A DNA stretch of 18,213 nt from Aeolococcus sp035552595 (GTDB taxonomy: Bacteria; Chloroflexota; Dormibacteria; Aeolococcales; Aeolococcaceae), in the NCBI GenBank assembly GCA_035552595.1, contig DASZKZ010000050.1, positions 1 to 18,213 of the forward strand, written 5' to 3'. Of the stretch, positions 14,096 to 18,213 are shown piece after piece. The notes beneath the pieces are model-generated. The model saw only the letters and a program-made list of their open reading frames with translations, was not told where the DNA came from and did no database searches. The position numbers were made by a program, and so were the translations under genes. The first letter of the stretch is position 1, and each line of letters opens with the position of its first letter.

Positions 14096-15742
14096 ATGAT
14101 CGACGACGACCCGGACATCCGCTTCCTGCCCGGCGTCCCGCCCGAGGACGCAGGCGTGCCACCGTTCAATCCGCGCACCGAGCATGACGGCACCATGCTC
14201 ATCGAGTACGACGCCACCGTGCGGATGCGCGATGGCGTCGAGATCTACGTCGATGTCTTCCGGCCACAGGGCGGGGACCCCGTGGCCCCGATCGTGGCGT
14301 GGGGCCCGTACGGCAAGCACGGCGCGGTGAAGTACGACATCTTCCCGCGCCACGGCGTCGACCCCACATGGGTCTCGCGCCACACCGGCTTCGAGGCGCC
14401 CGACCCCGCCTACTGGACGCAACACGGCTACGCGGTGATCAACGTCGACCCCCGCGGCCTGTGGAACTCGCAGGGCGACGCCACCTTCTACTCCGCGCAG
14501 GAGGGGCGCGACATGTACGACCTCATCGAGTGGGCGGGCACGCAACCGTGGAGCAATGGCAAGGTGGGCATGTCCGGCGTCTCGTACCTCGCCATCTCTC
14601 AATGGCGTGCCGCGGCGATGCAGCCGCCGCACCTCGCGGCGATCAACCCCTGGGAGGGGGTGAGTGACCGCTACCGCGAGATGGCCTACCACGGCGGCAT
14701 CCCCGAGGACTTCTTCGGTCCCATGTGGCGCAACCGCCGGGTCGCCTGGTCGCGGGGGCAGGTCGAGGACACCGTCTCGATGTACGCCGCCCACCCACTG
14801 CTGGATGACTACTGGCTCAGCAAGGTGCCCGACCTCGAGAAGGTGGAGGTGCCGGCGTTCGTGGTGGCCAGCTGGTCCGACCAGGGCCTGCACACGCGCG
14901 GCACGCTCGAGGGGTACCGGCGCATCTCATCGAAGGACAAGTGGCTGCTGGTGCACGCCCGCAAGAAATGGCAGTTCTGGCACCGGCCCGACAACGTCGA
15001 CCTCCTCCGCCAGTTCTTCGACCGCTTCCTCCTCGGCAAGCCGGGGACCATGGATGGCTGGCCGAAGGTGCGCATGGAGGTGCGTGAGCGCTTCTACGTC
15101 GGCGAGCAGCGTGACGAGGAGGCCTGGCCGCTGCCGCAGACGGAGCCGCACGCGCTGTACCTCGACGCGGCCTCGGGGACCCTGGTCAGGTCACCCCCAG
15201 AGACGGCGGCGGAGGTTCGCTATGACCCGACCGTTGGAAGCGCGACCTTCGACCATCGCTTCACGGAAACGACCGACCTCATCGGGCCGATGGCGCTGCG
15301 TCTGTGGGTGGAGGCCGAGGACGCCGAGGACATGGACCTCTTCGTGGCGGTGCAGAAGCTGGACGAGGCCGGCGACATCGTGTCCTTCTCATTCCTCAAT
15401 GCCCAGGAGGACGGCCCCGTCGCGCTGGGATGGCTGCGCGTGTCGCACCGCGCTGTCGACGCGGAGAGGTCGACGCCACTGCGCCCCTGGCACCCCCACG
15501 ACCGCGAGGAGCCGCTCCCACCTGGCGTGACAGTGCCCGTCGACATCGAGATCTGGCCGTCGGGCACCCGGTTTCGCGCCGGGGAGTCGCTGCGCCTGGT
15601 CATCCAGGGGCGCGACGTGTACGAGTACCCGCCCGGGATCGTGAAGATGGCGCACTCGAAGACGCGCAACAGGGGGACACATGTCATCCACGCCGGGGGG
15701 CGCCACGACTCGCACCTGCTCGTCCCCGTGATCCCCGCGTAA
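14096..15742 (+). CDS. CocE/NonD-family serine hydrolase (X-Pro dipeptidyl-peptidase S15-like)
   Basis: An alpha/beta hydrolase of 548 aa that cleaves an ester, amide or acylated substrate. The catalytic domain shows the nucleophile Ser163 in GMSGVSYLA, Asp262 in ASWSDQG and His287 in LVHARKKW, a complete triad with spacing like cocaine esterase. VDPRGLWNS (about 118-126) precedes the nucleophile elbow. Residues from about 350 form the C-terminal jelly-roll (PepX_C) domain, including LRLWVEAEDAEDMDLFVAVQKLD and the closing THVIHAGGRHDSHLLVP. There is no signal peptide, so it is probably cytoplasmic and acts after import. It is the first gene of the right-hand (+) operon, divergent from the receptor lipoprotein, and could open the imported compound. 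Substrate unknown; the family includes cocaine esterase, glutaryl-7-ACA acylase and alpha-amino-acid ester hydrolase. Confidence 0.9.
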   Translation: MIDDDPDIRFLPGVPPEDAGVPPFNPRTEHDGTMLIEYDATVRMRDGVEIYVDVFRPQGGDPVAPIVAWGPYGKHGAVKYDIFPRHGVDPTWVSRHTGFEAPDPAYWTQHGYAVINVDPRGLWNSQGDATFYSAQEGRDMYDLIEWAGTQPWSNGKVGMSGVSYLAISQWRAAAMQPPHLAAINPWEGVSDRYREMAYHGGIPEDFFGPMWRNRRVAWSRGQVEDTVSMYAAHPLLDDYWLSKVPDLEKVEVPAFVVASWSDQGLHTRGTLEGYRRISSKDKWLLVHARKKWQFWHRPDNVDLLRQFFDRFLLGKPGTMDGWPKVRMEVRERFYVGEQRDEEAWPLPQTEPHALYLDAASGTLVRSPPETAAEVRYDPTVGSATFDHRFTETTDLIGPMALRLWVEAEDAEDMDLFVAVQKLDEAGDIVSFSFLNAQEDGPVALGWLRVSHRAVDAERSTPLRPWHPHDREEPLPPGVTVPVDIEIWPSGTRFRAGESLRLVIQGRDVYEYPPGIVKMAHSKTRNRGTHVIHAGGRHDSHLLVPVIPA

Positions 15743-15749
15743 CCTGCGC

Positions 15750-16715
15750 ATGGTGGAGCCGCCGGTCCACGTCCTCCTTCTCCTCGCCCTCCCCGAGGCG
15801 ACGCGCACACAGTACCTGGAGCGCCTGCGCACCGCCTTCCCCGACCTGGCCATCGACCTCGTCGAGCACCACAGCAAGGTGGGGCCCTACATCGGCGATG
15901 CCGACGTGCTCATCACCTTCGGCGCGCACATGGCCGACCACGTGCTCGCCGAGGGCACCCGGCTGCGCTGGGTGCAGGCGCTCGGGACGGGCGTCGACGG
16001 CATCACCGACAGCCCTTCGCTGCGCGAGGGGGTGATCGTCTCCAACCTGCACGGCCTGCACGGACCGGCGGTGTCGGAATGCGTGATCGCGGGGATGCTG
16101 GCGCTGGCGCGCCACCTGCGCCGCGCATCGACCAACCAGACCCAGGCACGGTGGCAGCGATTCCCGGTGTCGCTGCTCAAGGGCAAGACGGTGGGAGTCC
16201 TCGGCGTCGGCGCCATCGCCGAGGAGCTCGCCCCGCGGTGCGCGGCGCTCGGGATGCACGTGGTGGGCATCTCGTCTGCGCAGCGTGAGGTGCCCGGCTT
16301 CGAGCGGATGTGGCCACGCGAGCAGCTCACCGACGCGGTTGCCGAGCTCGACTACCTGGTGCTGCTGACGCCGTACGCCCCACAGACACACGGCATCGTC
16401 AACGCGGCGGTGCTCGACGCCATGAAGCCGAGCAGCTTCCTCATCAACGTGGCCCGCGGGGGCGTCGTCGACGAATCGGCGCTCATCGCTGCGCTGCGCG
16501 CCGGTGGCATCGCCGGCGCCGCGCTCGACGTGTTCGCCGAGGAGCCGTTGCCCTCCGACCACCCGTTCTGGACCATGGAGAACGTGGTGGTGACACCGCA
16601 CACCGCGGGCTTCCATGTCGGCTACGCCGACGACGCGCTGCCCATCGTCGAAGAGAACATCCGCCGCTTCGTTGCCGGCGATGTCGCCGGAATGACCAAC
16701 GTGGTGCGCACGTGA
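15750..16715 (+). CDS. D-isomer-specific 2-hydroxyacid dehydrogenase
   Basis: Interconverts a 2-oxoacid and its D-2-hydroxyacid with NAD(P)H. A 321-aa protein with the family's two-domain plan: Rossmann motif GVLGVGAIAEELA near 149-161, in which the third glycine of GxGxxG is Ala157, and the catalytic triad Arg236 in NVARGGVVDE, Glu265 in DVFAEEPLP and His284 in VVTPHTAG. It resembles glyoxylate/hydroxypyruvate reductases and phosphoglycerate dehydrogenase-like proteins; substrate not certain. The ATG at 15750 is 7 nt after the hydrolase stop with a weak ribosome-binding site; an adjacent GTG at 15753 is possible. Its stop overlaps the next gene's start (GTGA). A glyoxylate-reducing role would match the malate synthase of the left operon. 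Confidence 0.9.
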   Translation: MVEPPVHVLLLLALPEATRTQYLERLRTAFPDLAIDLVEHHSKVGPYIGDADVLITFGAHMADHVLAEGTRLRWVQALGTGVDGITDSPSLREGVIVSNLHGLHGPAVSECVIAGMLALARHLRRASTNQTQARWQRFPVSLLKGKTVGVLGVGAIAEELAPRCAALGMHVVGISSAQREVPGFERMWPREQLTDAVAELDYLVLLTPYAPQTHGIVNAAVLDAMKPSSFLINVARGGVVDESALIAALRAGGIAGAALDVFAEEPLPSDHPFWTMENVVVTPHTAGFHVGYADDALPIVEENIRRFVAGDVAGMTNVVRT

Positions 16716-17929
16716 CCCTGGTCCCGCTGTCCGGCGCGGACGAGCGTCTCAACAACCCGATCTCGACCTTCGAGCTGGAGCGGCGCTGGACGGCAATCCG
16801 CGCGGCCATGGCACGCGCCGGCGTCGACGTGCTCGTCGCCCAGGCGAGCAACGACTTCATGGGTGGGTATGTGAAGTACCTCACCGACCTCGCCGCCACC
16901 AACGGGTACGTGACCACCGTCATCTTCCCGATCGACGAACCGATGACGCTCATCGGGCAGGGACCGTTCGGCGTCGACCGGCAGCTCCCCGAGGCCGGCG
17001 ACGGCGTGCGCCGCGGCATCGGGCGGGTGCTGACCACGCCGAGCTACACGTCGACGCATTACACCGCCGCGCATGACGGCGAGCTGGCTGCCAGCGCGCT
17101 GGCCCGCTTCGCCGGCGGCACGGTCGGCATGCTCGGCACCGGGGCGATCTCGTACGCGCTCATCGACACCCTGCGCTCGGGGGCGCTGCGCAACGCGAGC
17201 CTCATCGACGCCTCGGACCTCGTCGACCGCATCAAGGCGGTGAAGTCAGAGGAGGAGATCGCCCTGGTGCGCATGTGCGCAGCCGCCCAGGACGAGGCGA
17301 TGCGCGTCGCGTTCGAATCGCTGCGGCCCGGGATGCGCGAGCTCGAGGTGGCTGCCATCGCGGAGCAGGTCGGCCATTCGCTCGGCAGCGAGCAGGGCCT
17401 CTTCCTCGCGTTTTCGGGGCCGGCCGGCACCCCGGGGCAGATCGTCAACCGCCACCTCCAGCACCGCGCGCTTCGCGCGGGTGATCAGTTCAGCCTGCTC
17501 ATCGAGAACAACGGACCAGGCGGCTACTACTGCGAGCTGGGGCGCAGCGCCGTGCTGGGCAAGGTGACACCGCAGATGCGCGACCAGCAGCGCATCCTTC
17601 TGGAGGTGCAGCAGTTCTGCGTCGACCAACTCCGCCCCGGAGCCGACTGCGCGCGGATCTTCGAGGACTACAACGCGCACATGCGCGGGCGCGGCCTGCC
17701 GGAGGAGAGGCGCGTGCACTTCCACGGCCAGGGCTACGACATGGTGGAGCGGCCCCTGGTGCGCTTCGACGAGACCATGCCGGTGGCGGCGAACATGTAC
17801 TTCTCGCTGCACCCCGCGTTCAACACCGAGCACGGGTACAGCTGGACGAGCGATGACTACCTGGTCGCCGCAGACGGCAGCGTCGAGCGGCTGCACGCGA
17901 TGGCGCAGGAGCTCTTCGAGGTAGGGTGA
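16712..17929 (+). CDS. M24 (creatinase/Xaa-Pro peptidase) fold protein with altered metal site
   Basis: A 405-aa protein with a creatinase N-terminal domain (about 18-160, including FELERRWTAIRAAM and NDFMGGYVKYLTD) and a pita-bread catalytic domain (from about 170, IKAVKSEEEIALVR). Aligned by eye to aminopeptidase P, the five metal ligands read Glu265 (usual Asp), Glu275 (usual Asp), His338 in FHGQGYDMVERP (kept), His367 in FSLHPAF (usual Glu) and Ser or Asp in WTSDDY (usual Glu). A normal dimetal peptidase site is therefore unlikely. Creatinase itself shows that this fold can hydrolyse C-N bonds without metal, so a C-N hydrolase or lyase of a small imported molecule is plausible. The GTG start overlaps the dehydrogenase stop and its TGA overlaps the proposed thiolase start, so it is in the same operon. 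Confidence 0.85.
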   Translation: MTLVPLSGADERLNNPISTFELERRWTAIRAAMARAGVDVLVAQASNDFMGGYVKYLTDLAATNGYVTTVIFPIDEPMTLIGQGPFGVDRQLPEAGDGVRRGIGRVLTTPSYTSTHYTAAHDGELAASALARFAGGTVGMLGTGAISYALIDTLRSGALRNASLIDASDLVDRIKAVKSEEEIALVRMCAAAQDEAMRVAFESLRPGMRELEVAAIAEQVGHSLGSEQGLFLAFSGPAGTPGQIVNRHLQHRALRAGDQFSLLIENNGPGGYYCELGRSAVLGKVTPQMRDQQRILLEVQQFCVDQLRPGADCARIFEDYNAHMRGRGLPEERRVHFHGQGYDMVERPLVRFDETMPVAANMYFSLHPAFNTEHGYSWTSDDYLVAADGSVERLHAMAQELFEVG

Positions 17930-18213
17930 CGGACATGCCTGACGCCGTCGTCGTCGCCGCCGGGCGGTCCCCGATCGGCCGCGCCGCCAAGGGATCGCTG
18001 GTCGACGTCCGCCCCGACGACCTCGGCGCGTACATCGTCACCAAGGTGCTCGAGCAGGTGCCGCAGCTCGACCGCGCCGACATCGAGGACCTCATCTGCG
18101 GCTGCGGCCTTCCCGGCGGCGAGCAGGGCTTCAACCTCGGCCGCGTGGTCAGCCTCCTCGCCAAGCTGGACGTGCCCGGCACCACTGTGACCCGCTACTG
18201 CTCCAGCTCGCTG
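17926..18213 (+). CDS. Thiolase / acetyl-CoA acetyltransferase, N-terminal part (runs off the window)
   Basis: The first 96 codons of a thiolase, open to the end of the window. The segment AVVVAAGRSPIGRAAKGSL is the canonical thiolase N-terminus; DLICGCGLPGGEQGFNLGR follows, and RYCSSSL at the last bases carries the nucleophilic cysteine. Thiolases cleave 3-oxoacyl-CoA with CoA to acetyl-CoA and a shortened acyl-CoA. The start is either GTG 17926, overlapping the upstream TGA (GTGA) as elsewhere in this cluster, or ATG 17935 nine bases on, which begins MPDAVVVAAG and is the usual family start. It is the fourth gene of the right-hand operon, so the pathway probably ends in beta-oxidation-type thiolysis, consistent with a CoA-thioester-forming ligase in the neighbouring operon. 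A biosynthetic acetoacetyl-CoA role cannot be excluded. Confidence 0.9.
   Translation, partial: MTDMPDAVVVAAGRSPIGRAAKGSLVDVRPDDLGAYIVTKVLEQVPQLDRADIEDLICGCGLPGGEQGFNLGRVVSLLAKLDVPGTTVTRYCSSSL

Noticed and set aside
16712..17929. Straight annotation as Xaa-Pro aminopeptidase
   Set aside because: The metal ligands normally required are mostly substituted; only the fold is supported.

Overview
This 18.2 kb window is very GC-rich (roughly 70 % by eye) and gene-dense. Genes are packed end to end, many through 4-nt start/stop overlaps, and GTG starts are frequent. The protein families and the style (TrmB regulator, branched-chain-amino-acid-type ABC transporter with a lipoprotein receptor, CocE-like hydrolase, M24-fold protein) fit a high-GC aerobic soil or sediment bacterium, most likely an actinomycete or a neighbouring high-GC lineage. 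There is no rRNA or marker gene to fix the taxon. I see no tRNA, rRNA, CRISPR, insertion sequence or phage gene.

Layout: (1) 2-727 (+) is the 3' part of a glycine-reductase selenoprotein-B-family protein that carries a CxxC. (2) 769-3818 (-) is a two-gene operon, an aldehyde dehydrogenase followed by malate synthase. (3) A 112-bp divergent region (3819-3930) holds a perfect inverted repeat and faces (4) a five-gene (+) operon, 3931-9063: TrmB-type regulator, amidohydrolase-2 protein, SDR, stand-alone aryl-AMP ligase, second amidohydrolase-2 protein. (5) 9065-13939 (-) is a complete high-affinity uptake operon: binding lipoprotein, two LivH/LivM permeases, LivG and LivF ATPases. It converges on operon 4 with one base between the stop codons. 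A 16-bp hairpin separates the binding-protein gene from the permeases. (6) From a second divergent region (13940-14095) runs (+) a CocE/NonD serine hydrolase, a D-2-hydroxyacid dehydrogenase, an M24-fold protein and the start of a thiolase, which leaves the window at 18213.

Inferred role: the whole window reads as one catabolic island. An organic acid or amide is captured and imported by the ABC system, cut by the hydrolase and/or the M24-fold enzyme, activated by the aryl-acid adenylating enzyme, modified by decarboxylase-like amidohydrolases, the SDR, the ALDH and the hydroxyacid dehydrogenase, and ended by thiolysis. Malate synthase and possibly the hydroxyacid dehydrogenase would handle glyoxylate. 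The substrate cannot be read from the sequence; the ligase's specificity positions hint at a salicylate-like aryl acid. The most unusual features are active-site changes: two amidohydrolases each missing a different histidine of the HxH metal motif, and an M24-fold protein with a largely rewritten metal site. The RNA and DNA signals in the leaders are also notable.
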